From contig JACTVC010000013.1 of the NCBI GenBank assembly GCA_018417955.1, positions 1,262,633 to 1,326,632 of the forward strand: a stretch of 64,000 nucleotides of DNA, in the 5' to 3' direction. Position 1 is the stretch's first letter, and each line of letters begins with the position of its first letter. Under the pieces are notes generated by a model. The model saw only the letters and a program-made list of their open reading frames with translations, did not search any database and was not told the DNA's origin. Position numbers and translations under genes: made by a program. The DNA comes from Laccaria trichodermophora (Eukaryota; Basidiomycota; Agaricomycetes; Agaricales; Hydnangiaceae). Positions 23,696 through 34,975 of this stretch are shown here, in pieces.

Positions 23696-24605
23696 GGTTT
23701 GGCATCGGTGCCACAGGGTTACGCGCTCTGTGCGATTAGAGAACTCAAAGCCGGCGCAAGGAGGCTTATTCCCTTCGCCACTCCCCTCTCTCCCGGTTCC
23801 TTGACTGAACACACGATATCATCTTACCTCTGCCAGCATCTCGTTTGGGTCATTTGACCCCTCGCCTATACCTTTTTTGACGTTTCTCAGGCTGTCTTTC
23901 CTTTGTGTCGACCGATTTTCTCGTGTTAATCGACATCCGGTCCCCTTTTGCATCTTTTTGAATCCTGCCACCCCTCTGCTCTATCCGATCCCGGAAACCG
24001 CTCTTCCATCTCTCATCACACCAGAGCCTATCGTGGCCTCGCCAACTGAAGATGTAATAAAGGTGCGTTTGCGCGACTGTCTATATGTGCCCATGGATAT
24101 TGAAGTGAGTTTAACACAGTGGCTTTGAAAATTGAGGTTTTCACGAGGGTAAAAAAAGGAGATGGATGGCTTCAAACTGCTCCGGGTTACAATTCTACTT
24201 TGTCGATTGCGCTCGCTACGATCTAATGAAGGCCTTTTGATCATTCCACATTTTTTTCGATTGTACTTTTCTCCGTCGTCTTTGTATCATTCGGGGTTTA
24301 GCAAGAATGACCTCATGTCCATTCAACAAAAGCGCAGGTGGTTGCGTGTATACCCGGCAATGCTGGTGCATCCTTGACCCCTGAGCTGACGTAGCGGCAA
24401 ATTAACACGTTATATCCTCAAAATAAGCAACTGATTGTGCAAGGCGAGCCTGCCAAGTCCCTGTCAGTGCAAGAAGCTAGTCAGGTTGTCTGTCTTGCGT
24501 TGCGTCCTCCAGTCTTAACCTGTAAGCTTCAAGTTTTGCCTTTGAGCCTTTTCACAATAAAATGTCCAAGATGTCCATGTCTCTTCAAGGTCAATTTCCT
24601 CCATT
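23696..24605. other. Intergenic region, no gene recognised
   Basis: A plus-strand stretch near 23955-24105 reads ALPSLITPEPIVASPTEDVI and then KVRLRDCLYVPMDIE before GTGAGT. This looks protein-like and may be an orphan exon, but no start or partner exon was found. Confidence 0.3.
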
Positions 24606-24712
24606 GGCCTAATGGTCTAGTAGTATGATACGCGCTTCGGGAGATTCAATCCCGCTTCTCTTGCAGGAGCTCTGATTGTGCGTGGTCCCGGGTTCAATTC
24701 CCGGTTGGGCCC
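24606..24712 (+). tRNA. tRNA-Pro(CGG) with an intron
   Basis: Acceptor GGCCTAA pairs with TTGGGCC (one G-U). The A box is TGGTCTAGTAGTATG and the B box is GGTTCAATTCC. The T arm is CCGGG/CCCGG. The anticodon stem CGCGC pairs with GCGTG (one G-U), and the loop starts TT, then CGG, then G. An intron of about 37 bases interrupts after position 37, the standard site for nuclear tRNA introns. A short T run follows the gene. The anticodon CGG reads the proline codon CCG. Confidence 0.88.
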
Positions 24713-24887
24713 TTATTTTGAACGCATATATTTTTTGGTGATGTCCCCAGAGCAGTGTAAGTACTATAAGAATACCTCAACACGCGCAAATAACGCAGGC
24801 GAGTCAATCACTGAATCAGAAGAGCAATCCGCGCGACGTTCAGCAACGCATAAACCTCTTGGTTCTTCCGTTCAGTAAGTACATAAG

Positions 24888-24958
24888 GCATTGATGGTGT
24901 AGCGGTAACATTGGGTCTTCCCATGGCCTAGCTCCGGGTTCGACTCCCGGTCAATGCA
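24888..24958 (+). tRNA. tRNA-Gly(CCC)
   Basis: A 71-nt cloverleaf without intron. The acceptor GCATTGA pairs perfectly with TCAATGC, discriminator A. The D stem is GTGT/ACAT. The anticodon stem GGGTC pairs with GGCCT (two G-U pairs) and encloses the loop TTCCCAT, giving anticodon CCC after the invariant T33. The T arm is CCGGG-TTCGACT-CCCGG, matching the B box consensus. It reads the glycine codon GGG. Confidence 0.9.
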
Positions 24959-25321
24959 TGTGTTCAAGTCATCTGCGATACATTTATGTTTTGCCATAGT
25001 CAGTCACCCACGGAGGTGCAGCACTTTTGCCGCGAAACAAAGAAAAAAAGATTCCACGGTGACGAAGTGTGTAATTGTAAGTATATACAATACAGCGAAC
25101 CAACGGTAGGATGCGTATGAAGTAGGCTGTACCTGCGAGCTACCTTGGTCCGATAATGGAATCTTTGTCCAAGTATGAATAGAATAATCCAAGTAAGTCC
25201 AAATCTGTCGTGATATCGTAACAGAATACTCGAAGGAACGGAGGGTAGTGTGTTATAACTGTCAGTGTCGGAATAGATGTGGTGGGGTAAACAAAGATCG
25301 GCGGCGGCGGTGTTCACGTTT
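24959..25321. other. Intergenic region
   Basis: Lies between tRNA-Gly and the 3' end of the glucanase gene. No coding exon was seen; it may include the 3' UTR of the minus-strand gene. Confidence 0.5.
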
Positions 25322-27658
25322 TTATGGGGATTGGCAGTTGGGTATCTCAATGTTTTTGAGGGTGCGGCTAGATGAAAAAGGTGAGAAGCTGGAAGTGAAA
25401 AAATGAAACGAGGAAGACTTACTTTGCGGTGAATAGTCCCCACCAGCCCTGCAAAAAATAAAGCGGAATTAGAATGACGGGCAATGAGTTAATCAACGGG
25501 CGTCGCACCTCGACACCACCAAAGGTTATGTCCTTTATAAGAAGTCAACGTCAGGATAATATGATATCGAGGTGGAAGGAGTTTAACGAACCTTCCATGT
25601 CTCATCATAGAACTATTCAATGTTTCGTCAACGACAATTTGTTTACCCATGAAAGAAGAAGAGCGACGCACCTCAAAGTAGAAATATCCAGTTCCATTGC
25701 TATTGGCTTGGCACACAAAGGTATCAAGGAAGATCTGACCGAAAAAGTCAGCTGCGAGCTACTATTGTGCGTGAAGACAACGCTCGTACTTGGAGATTGG
25801 CCTCTGAAGCGAGGGAAGGTCCATCTGATGCACTCGCAGTATTGGAGGATTTCTAAATGCCACACGGTCAATTACTCTTCGTCAACAGATACTTCACAAC
25901 ACATACCGTTGGCCACCCTACGCAAGAGCAACTGACATGAACAAATGATCAAAATGACGAAAGGAAGAAGTCGCACCTGTTTCAGCGATGTACATCTTTG
26001 GTTTGTTAGAGAGCGCTTGAGCTTGAGCTATATCATTCTGTTGGAAAAAGTCTGACGTCCAGCCCGCTGCATCATCTATGCTGACATTCCCGAACCATGG
26101 ATGCACATTTGCCATCTAAATCGTGAGAGTCAGCCAAGCGACGGCGAGACAAAACTTTGCAAGACGAACCCCGTAATCCACAACCTGTAATACCTCATTG
26201 TTGAAATAGCTACCAGCGTCCGCCGTACCAACCGGCATACTACCCAAGTTCATAGCCGCAAGCATGCTCCTCGTGTCGTTGATAAACGGGATAAGAATCG
26301 CTGCGCCCTGGTTTCCTACAGCGCTGTTGGGATCGTTCACGCCATTCTCAGTCACCCAACTATATATAAATTATTGTTGAGCTTTAGATTCTGGGGATGA
26401 AGATGGAAACACACTTAAGCATGAACTCGTTGCCGACGGTGACGCCTGCAATATGTTGCGTTCCATAAGTCTGGATCGCGGACTGAATGAGGTCGCGTTG
26501 ACGCTCGTACGCGGTGCCATTGTCCGTTGCGACGGGGTAGTTTCCTAGATAAACAGACATGTTCACTTTGGTTTGCTTGATTGCTTCGAGCTGCAACGAT
26601 TGGTCTTTAGTATGAAAAGTCTTTAAGTGACGTAGATGTCAGAAAACGTACGACGAGTGCCGATTGGTTACAATCAGCTCCATAAAGGCGAATGCGCTGA
26701 GTATCTGTCAGTTGAAGTTACGGGTTGGCACCATTCGACTCACAGGGGTCAATTGCGACAAGAGCTACGTCATAGTAACTGGTAAGAAAGCCCTTCAAGT
26801 AAAGAGCACGCAAAAAAGTAAACACCTGGATATCCGTTATCACCTCAGCTAAACAAACGCAAAATATCAACTTTCCGCTCTAAACCCACAGGTCAATAAA
26901 CTTACAAAGAGAGTTTCCACAATCCGGTAATAGCGATCCAGCAGGGGTATAGGCCATGCCCCAAAAAGACTGATGCAACTTTGGGTTCTTTACAAACGTA
27001 CTAGGATCATTCGGATTCGTCTGCGTCACCGACGAATTCGAATTCGACGAGGAACCCCCGCTGCTGCTGCCACCCGAGGTCGACAAGGTCTTGGAGTTCT
27101 TGCTGTTATTCTTGGACACCACAACGCCCACGACCACAGCGATAATGATGACACCAATCAACGCGAGTCCGCCGCCAATCATCTTTTCGAACCCGGCGTC
27201 AAAATTGAATCACTGAGAAAGTCTCATGAGCGGGAAACGAACCATCATCTTAGATCTTTTCGTGCGCCTCGCAGCATCAGCGGTCCACAGGGCGCCACTT
27301 CCAACAGTAGCAGTACCCGAATTCGAGAACCCATACTTCCTCCCTTCAGCATCCAGTTCCGGACTGGAATCGTGGTACCCTTGGTTCGCACTCATATTGT
27401 GAGAACTACTAAAGTCGATAGTCGAGTCTGTAGCGGTCGGGCGATATGCTTGAAATGCGCCTGCTGAGGCCGAGGGAGGGGTCGAAAGAAGAGGAATGTC
27501 GTTGTTGTGGAGATGTCCTGTGGGGCCATGTGCTAGCTGTTTATACAAACCAGTTCCATCATCAATGTCAAATGATATGTGTATTTATAGAGCACACTCA
27601 CGGGAACGGTATCGTAGTAGCTGTCCTGGGCGGCCGGATCGTCTCTGTAGGCTGGCAT
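25322..27658 (-). CDS. GH17 glucan 1,3-beta-glucosidase with N-terminal membrane anchor
   Basis: A cell-wall glucanase/glucanosyltransferase (Bgl2/Scw type) built as a type II membrane protein. ATG 27658 opens MPAYRDDPAAQDSYYDTVP; an intron (GTGAGT to AACAG) leads to a cytoplasmic Ser-rich domain ending ARRTKRSKMM. The next exon has the span LALIGVIIIAVVVGVVVS and a Ser/Gly/Asn linker. The catalytic domain starts FWGMAYTP. The acid/base Glu is in GVTVGNEF; the nucleophile Glu is in YIAETGWPT, rebuilt across two introns. Later small exons give QANSNGTGYFYFE, FYDETWK, DITFGGVE, GWWGLFTAN and RTLKNIEIPNCQSP, ending at TAA 25322-25324. At least ten exons are needed. Both catalytic Glu are kept, so it should be active. 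Secreted GH17 enzymes lack the anchor, which suggests action at the plasma membrane or within the secretory route. Confidence 0.9.
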
Positions 27659-28013
27659 TGTAGGAAGGGGAAGGGAGGGAAAGGTAAGGGTGCAAAAGGA
27701 AGGGAACGGATACAGTTACAAATGCAGGTCAAATGTGTCGGAAACAACGCCCGCTCCCAGGTGTCGTTTCGCCTTTTTGCTGCGTAAAGCTATTTTTATC
27801 ATCTCTAAAAATAGATCACTGGCAATTAGCGGTATATTATACGGTTAAAACAACAAGGGTGGGCGTAAAAAAAAGAGAGAAAGTCTTAAAAAAACATATA
27901 CACGGACAGAAAATCGTCTCTTCGTCCAAGCAGAAAAACGCTGTACAGTCCATCCCAAAAGCAAACAAAAAAGCGGACGCACGACGAACGACTGACGACT
28001 GCCTAAGGCACCT
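27659..28013. other. Intergenic region between same-strand genes
   Basis: Promoter and leader of the GH17 gene and 3' flank of the RhoGAP gene. Pyrimidine- and purine-rich tracts occur near 27660-27710 and 27830-27990. No coding signal. Confidence 0.5.
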
Positions 28014-30532
28014 TCACGAAGTCCAATTGCCCTGTTGCCCCTGACCTCCCAAAGCTGCTGACACTCTCCGCTGTTTTTTCAATACGCGCGCCTTTTCCTT
28101 TTCTTTTTGTTCCTTCTCTTCGCCTTCACCACCGCCCTTCCTTCGAGATGGTAACGTCCGACTTCTTGTAACACTTACGGGACCAACGCTACCACCATGA
28201 CCATGTTCTGGCACTGTAGAGCTCTCCAGTGACGGCGAGTCGTCCATGTCGCCCTCTGCCAGAGCGCCAAACGCCATCCGATCTGGCGGATCATCTGTAA
28301 TCAACCCATCAGCGCCTTAAAAACTAGACTTAAAACCAAGAGAAAGCGTACCATGCTTGTCTATCGTCGTCCGTCTCCTCATCGCCTTGATCCTTTCCTT
28401 ATCGCCAGCAAGAGCTCTCGGCACCAACTTCCACCCTCCTCCACCAACCTGCGAATACTCTTCGTCCGAACTTGGAATCACCATGATATCATCGACATCT
28501 GATGCTCCACTGCCTGCCGCCCAAGGCTCCCCCATAACCGGTCTGGGCATCATTCCGCCAATACCGGTTGTTGGTGTTGTGTCCGACCGGACATAGCCAG
28601 CTGGCACTGAACTTTCAGTAGGCTGCCGATGGCCTAACGATGACGAGCTACCCCCGACCTGCTGCCCATGAGATGGTTGCGTACTTGGCCCACTTTGACT
28701 TTGACCGGTGTCCCTACGTCCCAATGGTCCTTCCCTTCTAACTGTACTATTAGGTGGCGGTGGTATGTCTAACATAAACCAGTCTTGTTGGGCAATAAGG
28801 AATTCTAACACGCGTTGGCTGAGTGCATGTTCTTGTGGCGACAGCTCGTGATTTGGATGCGAGATCAGGCCGGGTCGGAAGATGACTGCTAGATCTGTGA
28901 GTAGAAAGGCGCATCAGACGGTAAGAATACGTATAATGGGGGCAGATGGACGAACTGGTAGCCGTCATAAGATTCTTCTCGCTCTTCCTTGCAAACACAG
29001 ATAGTAGGTCGAGGACATAGAGAAGGAGGTATTGATTTGCTCTTGGCATCTTGCGAATGAGGGACTTGTATGTAGAGATCACCTCTTCTTGATTAAATGG
29101 TTCTTTTGCTGAACAGAGAAAGCATATTAGACAATGCAGGGAAGAGACACAAATGGTAGTTTACCTAGCGCGTCTCGAAACTACAATCAATGCGTTAGCA
29201 AATTGGGGCATTCACGAAAGAAAAAAACGAACAAGATGGTACATATCATGGGGTATTACAGGTTCCTGAAAGATGATATTCATTACAAAACGAGAACAAG
29301 ACAAATGAAGGAAAACCTACGGGCATTTGCGTGAGGTATCTTCGAAAGACGCTCGCTACATCATGAGTCGTGTAATGTTCTTGTTTCCAATCGAGGTTTT
29401 TGCCATACTGAAGGACAAAAGGTCAATGGATGATAAGGGATGAAGGTGGATCAAGACGCAACACGTGGGGGGGTTTCAAATGCAGCTTGAAGATCGCGCA
29501 TTCGCCGACTTGAGCCGTTGACGCGAAACGTGCCCGGAACTTCCGTCGCTATGTATAGACGTTAGAAAAGTAGGCGCGAGGAAGTAACTATAAGCTACCA
29601 TTCTCTTTAAGATACAACCCACTTGGGAATGATATCGATTAGCTCAAATGTAGAAAAAGGGAAAAAACACGGGTGCACCATTTGGCCACCACGACGGGGA
29701 TGTAACCCCAAACGTACAACTCTCCATTTGAGTTTGCGGTGGAGATCTGCACGCTTGCGTGGCTTAAGCTTTCCTTCAATGGTTGGCCAAAAACGGGATG
29801 TGGGGCGTTGTCCGGACCTGAGTAGTACGGCAGAGGACGGCAGGTCAGCGGGGAGTGAAAACCAAACGTGAAAGACGCGAAAAGCGCACTTCGATAGGCG
29901 GAAAGGGCCTCGCCCTCCCTTTTCGCCTTCTCCTTCTGGGCAAAAGTAAAATGGTTCCACCACGCCTTGAGGCTTGCTTTAGTCGGTGGATTCGGATCTG
30001 GACGTGAACGTGTGTATGGGGGATGCGATTCTGAAGTCATCGTGTCTGAGGGGGGGACGAGAGGGTCGTTGGTCGTTGGTGGAGTCGTTGGCGGGGTGGA
30101 GTTTAAGGGTGCTGTGTGAATGGGTTTGGGTTGGTTATTGTTCGAAGTCGGGTCCGGATCCTCTACCATGCCCACACCTCCCGCGGGGAACCCGACTGCT
30201 TGTCTTGTTAGTCCGGAGTGTGTTGGCGCTGTATGTCTGCGCACGGGACGCTTTAAAGAGAACAAGGCGGAAAGCTTTGCTCCGAGGGAGTGTTTCTGAG
30301 GAGACGGAGGAAGAATAGGTGATTTTGGAGACGCTGTATGTGAATCAGGCAGCGCCAGGACGGGAGATGTAGTGAAGAGAGAAGGTATGGTTAGGATTGC
30401 CGATGGAGTCGCTGTATACTGGAGAGCTTGTGAAGTACAGTGCGCATGACGTTGTGCGGACACAGCCACATAACCACACCGTTGACAACTCTTTCTGATG
30501 ATGGACGAGAGTGCATGTGAATATCCACACAT
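28014..30532 (-). CDS. Sac7-like Rho GTPase-activating protein
   Basis: A RhoGAP that should switch off Rho1-type GTPases in cell-wall integrity and actin signalling. The long first exon opens at ATG 30532; other in-frame Met codons at 30169 and 30040 are possible starts. It ends with VFGQPLKESLSHASVQISTA and GELYVWGYIPVVVAK. Small exons follow: CGLYLKEN; ATEVPGTFRVNGSSRRMRDL, with the catalytic Arg finger in TFRVNG; YGKNLDWKQEHYTTHDVASV, RRYLTQMP; EPVIPHDMYHL; FRDAL; then PFNQEEVISTYKSLIRKMPR and LLLYVLDLLSVFARKSEKNL. The block ends FLIAQQDWFMLDIP. A disordered Ser/Pro tail and a basic Lys/Glu region close the protein at 28014. The domain matches the Sac7/Bag7 group closely. It stands head-to-head with the GMC gene, with only 81 bases between the outermost ATGs. 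Confidence 0.9.
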
Positions 30533-30613
30533 GATGGCACATAGCCAAATAACCTATCACGCGCAGTCTACTACTTACACTCTACTCGCCAAGTCGCGTA
30601 GTCGACCGCAGTC

Positions 30614-33339
30614 ATGGCTAATGCTATACAGGACTTCCTCCAAATTATCCGTATCGCTTTTGAACGCGGTCACCTCACTCCGCGATCCCTCCTGGTTTCC
30701 GGAGCTGCGCTTGCTCTCCTGATCCGTCTCGTCTTCAAGCGACCGAGATCCCGTTACATATCCAACCTCGAACAGGTGGGTAGACGCGTCGGTTTGAATA
30801 CGACTGCGAGGGATGGAAATTGGGAGTATGATATCATCATCGTTGGCGGAGGTATGCTTTGCAACCGAGAGGGTAGAACCCCTAATTATAGTCTATCGCA
30901 GGTACTTCGGGATGTGCACTGGCTGCCCGTCTTTCCGAAGACCCAAACATCCGAGTATTACTGCTTGAAGCTGGAGGAAGGTATGTCGCGGTTTCTATCC
31001 ATCTGTTCTACTGAACGTGACATTTCATTGATTCAGTGGACGCGCATTAAGTGACAGCCGAACCCCAATTGGCTACGGAGGGCTCTTCTTCACTAAACAT
31101 GTCTACCCTTTCCGAACCGAGCCTCAAGCAGCAGCAAATGGGAAGGAGAAATTTTGGCCCAGAGGTAAGCCCCGCTATTGCCCCAAGCACTTAGGAGCTA
31201 ATCCTTGACTATCGCAGCCAAGATGCTAGGGGGTTGTTCCTCCATCAACGCCCAGATGTGATTGATCCCCTTCACCCTATCTTACGCCGCTGACACGTTG
31301 AGTTAGGGCTCAATATGGCGCCCCTGGGGACTTTGACCAGTGGGCATCCTACGCTGGTGACAAGTCATGGGCCTGGAGCAACTTTTCTCGGTAAGCAGCG
31401 CGCATAATCGAGTCTGTTGAAACGGCTGATTTGCCACAGGTACTTCACGAAGTTTGAGAAATTCAACCCACATCCAGACTACCCTCTCGTGAATGCAACA
31501 GTCAGGGGTAATTCTGGTCCAGTAAATGTGGGATATTTCAATACCGTTACGAACGCCTCCAAAGCATTCGTCAAGGCTTGCGTTGGAGTCAACATTCCTT
31601 TCACACCCGACTTTAATGGCCCAAATGGAACTTTGGGTGCTAGCCGGGTACGTTATTCATCTTTTTCATTTCGGAGTTTGTTCTGAACTTTTCTAGATCA
31701 GTAGGTGGAATTCTAACAAACCACTGATACCTAAATTAACCCCGCAGATAGTGACATACGTGGACAAGAAGTATCGACGAGTCTCGAGCGAGACAGCGTA
31801 CCTGACACCTGAAGTCCTCGCACGGAAGAACTTGACGGTTGCCGTCAACGCTACAGTCACCCGCGTGCTTTTTGAAACATCTGAAGCTGGCGTACCTCGT
31901 GCTGTAGGTGTCGAGTTCGCCAACTCCGATGCAAGCCCCCGGTATCAAGCCAGAGCCAAAAAGGAGGTGATCCTTTCGTGAGTCTGCGTTTTTTCACCGA
32001 AATATCACCGTCTTCATACAAATCTAATTAGTGGTGGTGCTATTCACTCTCCCCATGTTCGTCTTTCTTGCTTGGCTTGTTTGTTTTTGGATATGTAACA
32101 ATCGCCCCGCTAGATCCTCTTAATCTCTGGCATTGGTCCTGCTGCCCAACTCGAGAGGCGTGGCATCCAAGTCATCAAAGACCTTCCAGGTGTCGGCCAG
32201 AACCTCGTGGACCACCCCGTCGTGGATATGTACTTTAAAGACAAACTCAATAACTCTGCCAAGTACTTGAGGCCGAAATCTTTCTGGGACGTGGTGAAAT
32301 TGACATCTGCGATCGTGCAGTATCATATTTTGGGCACTGGGGGACCATTGGCGATGAATGTATGCAGTTTTTTTTCTTTTCTTTCTTTTGAGGTCCTTTG
32401 GTATTGATTTCTGTTGTAATATAGTTTGGCGAATCGGCTGCTTTCATCCGCTCAGATGATCCTGATGTCTTTCCTACTCAGGACTTCCCAGAGAAGCTCC
32501 TGGATAGTACATCAGCGAAGGATAGCCCTGATCTAGAGCTTTTCTCTACACCTTTTGCATACAAAGTGGGTCATTCCTTTGTTCAGCATCCATGCATGAG
32601 ATTCTTATGAGCGTCACTTGTAGGAGCACGGTCGTGTCTTCTTTGACGTCCATACATTCGCGCTCCATGTCTACTTACTGAGGTATGGTGTCTTTCAAGT
32701 GTCTACAGGCGTGAAACCTTTTATGCGCTCCTTAGACCAACAAGCACCGGTGCCGTACTTCTCAAATCTTCAAATCCATGGGAACTACCAAGCGTCAATC
32801 CAAAGCAAGTTCACCACTTCTCCCCTTCCTTCCCTCCCTCCACCCTACTTACCCTCTCCTCTCCCCTCCTCCAGCTACCTATCCACAGAAGAAGACATAA
32901 AAAAACTCATCCGCGGCGTCCGGCTCTGCCTCCAAATCGCGCAAACGCAACCCCTCGCTGAGCTCCTCGACCACGAATTCACGCGGGCCGACCTCGACCA
33001 CGAGCTCCACCTTAAATCCGACGAGGAGCTGGAAGCCGTCATCCGCGAGCGCGTGGAGACGGTGTATCACCCTACGACGACCTGTCGGATGGGGCCGGAT
33101 CCGGAGAAGGGGGATGTGGTTGATGCGGGGCTGAGGGTTTATGGTGTGGAGGGTTTGAGAGTGTGTGATGCGTCGATTTTTCCGTTCATTGTTTCGGGTC
33201 ATACGGTTTGTGACTTTTTTTTTTTTTTTGTGGCATGGGTTAGTGTTGATTTTTTCATTTTTTCGGAAAGGCTGGAGCTTGTTATGCTATTGCGGAGAAA
33301 CTTGCTGATGATAGCAAGGCTGAGTATGGGTCGGCTTGA
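30614..33339 (+). CDS. GMC family FAD-dependent oxidoreductase
   Basis: A flavoenzyme of the glucose-methanol-choline family that oxidises alcohols or sugars. ATG 30614 starts a leader with a hydrophobic segment ([17 protein letters not shown]), a likely membrane anchor. The FAD motif [20 protein letters not shown] is split by an intron in the glycine loop. Next come VLLLEAGG, then [18 protein letters not shown] (PS00623-like region) and, downstream, [18 protein letters not shown] (second GMC signature). The C-terminal domain has [11 protein letters not shown] with the catalytic His, then a block ending [20 protein letters not shown]. About twelve exons join in frame. The intron at 32815-32874 uses a GC donor (GCAAGT), joining WELPSVNPN to [10 protein letters not shown]. 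The stop is TGA 33337-33339. The length and motifs resemble aryl-alcohol oxidase/choline dehydrogenase-like members; the substrate is unknown. Confidence 0.9.
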
Positions 33340-33962
33340 GGGCAGCTTGTGTGCTACAGCAGCAATATGGTTTGGCTTGGGAACTGAATACGTCTTTTTC
33401 TGTACAGTACTTGTAACTTGTCAACTTCTGGGTGGATCCGTTTCATTTGAGTCCAGGACTATACGCATTGAAACGCTCAGACTCCAACGAATGTTTATGT
33501 GTTTTCGAAATTTGCATTTCATTGCCTCTGTCTAACTCCTCCACAAAACACAAGTATGTAATAGAACGAAGTCAAAAGTATGTTGTCTACGTATTTAGTG
33601 TCCCCCTAAATGTAAAAGGAAGCACTGCAGCAGAAAAAAGTGTTCTGATGAATGTGAATGCCAGTTGTCAAATGATGATAATGGTGCGGTTGAATGATAA
33701 TGATATTGTCGTCATTAATGGAGGAGGACAGTATACTGAAGGGTGGAAATGTGGTGCTGAGTGGTGGAAATGGTTTGGTGAATGGCGATCGCGAGAAGGG
33801 AGACGACCGCGAGGTTGAGGTGTCGCAAGATTCTCATAAAAATGCATGCTCTAGAGGGGATAGTCAATGAGTATCAGAGAAGAAAGGAGCAGCAGAAGGA
33901 GACTCACGATGTTCTAGTGTACAGATGTAGTCGTCAATGCTGGATGAGAGATGAAAAGCGTC
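33340..33962. other. Convergent intergenic region
   Basis: 3' flanks of the GMC gene (plus) and the pheromone precursor gene (minus). It is rich in ATG/TGATAATG-like simple sequence near 33640-33740. No gene was recognised. Confidence 0.5.
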
Positions 33963-34082
33963 TCATGCGATGACGCAATAGGCATTGTTGCCTGAGCCGC
34001 TGGATTCCTCGTCGACGGGTGCTTGTGATGAGATGTCCTCAGCCTTAGCCGCGAGCGAGAAGTAAGTGGTGAACGAGTCCAT
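33963..34082 (-). CDS. Farnesylated mating-pheromone precursor (CaaX type)
   Basis: An uninterrupted 39-codon gene: ATG at 34082, TGA at 33963-33965. The product starts MDSFTTYFSL, the MDxFTT opening common in mushroom pheromone precursors, and ends with the CaaX box CVIA. Such precursors are farnesylated and carboxymethylated on the Cys and cut inside the N-terminal part to release a lipopeptide of about 9-15 residues. Here an acidic site (VDEES) precedes SGSGNNAYC, the probable mature peptide. A TATAAAT box lies 95 bases upstream. The size (39 aa) is typical of the family. No STE3-type receptor gene lies in this window, so this could be the edge of a B mating-type locus or one of the orphan pheromone genes found outside it. 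It was judged from start motif, length and CaaX end together. Confidence 0.88.
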   Translation of the reverse strand: MDSFTTYFSLAAKAEDISSQAPVDEESSGSGNNAYCVIA

Positions 34083-34176
34083 GTCTTTGGGAGGATGTTG
34101 CGAGGGTTGCAAAAAGGCGGATGAATTCAAGCAGAGGGCTTTACTGGCTTGAAAATCCGAACGCTTTTCCCTCTGA

Positions 34177-34183
34177 ATTTATA
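34177..34183 (-). promoter_or_regulatory. TATA box of the pheromone precursor gene
   Basis: TATAAAT on the minus strand, 95 bases upstream of the pheromone ATG, a usual distance for a TATA element with a short leader. Confidence 0.55.
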
Positions 34184-34830
34184 CATTCCCAAGCGGAAGA
34201 TGCGGCTCGCGCGAAGCCCATGGAGGGGTTCGCTCCAATTGTTCTGTGCACTGTCACCGATTTGGATCAAAAAACCCGGGTCGGACATAAAACAATAGAC
34301 GCGGATGTCCAGCATGATGCATGAGAGCCCAGAGCCGCTTGAAGTCAAGAATATGCAATGGCGCCGTGATAGCACAATAGCGACGGCTTGATGGGGAAGG
34401 CGGGGTGATTTATTGGCTTTGCAGCATGTGTCACGGCGGAGGTGGAGAACAAAAAGCACCGTCCATATACGGACGCGGCGTGAGAGATTGCCCCGTATCG
34501 ACATTGCCAAGGGCGACAATCATATCATGAATGCAAGCAACGACGGTGTCGATCGGATTATTATTATGCAAGTGTTATCGAGTGGTAACCGCCTAGAGAT
34601 GGGGTATAATCGACGTTATTGTTCGTATACCAGGCGACCATGAGGGACGGCGGAGGACAGGAGTCGACCGATAACCATGGGGAAGGCGATACCAAAAGTT
34701 GCGAATTGAACAGCGGACAGAACAGCGAGCAAGGAAAACGGAAGAGAGCTTGTTGGTGCGGGCGACGTGACACTGTTGGTCACTTTATATCACGTCGTCC
34801 GCGACAAAGGAACCTCCTTTCTTGGATTGC

Positions 34831-34975
34831 GTGACGGTGACATGTGACGATGCATTCATAACGATCACGTGATCCGAAATTGGAACGCGTTGCAAGATTT
34901 GTGCAGTCCAACTTCTTCAGAATCTTCACATCGTCATGTTCAAAGGCATCCTTCCTTCGGAGAACCAACGGGTCC
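34831..34975 (+). pseudogene. Truncated duplicate of the promoter and first codons of the GBD/FH3 gene
   Basis: Strongly similar to 36001-36150, the promoter and start of the gene at 36120. Shared blocks include GTGACGGTGAC, ATGCATTCATAAC, ACGCGTTGCAAGATTTG, AACTTCTTC and TCGTCATGTTCAAAGGCATC. The copied ATG (about 34936) reads MFKGILPSENQ and then runs to a stop soon after, so only about 8 codons of the original gene remain recognisable. The copy is about 1.17 kb upstream of the intact gene. Confidence 0.8.

Noticed and set aside
32247..33202. Long minus-strand frames opposite the GMC gene
   Set aside because: They are antisense shadows of conserved GMC exons; no domain is visible in them.
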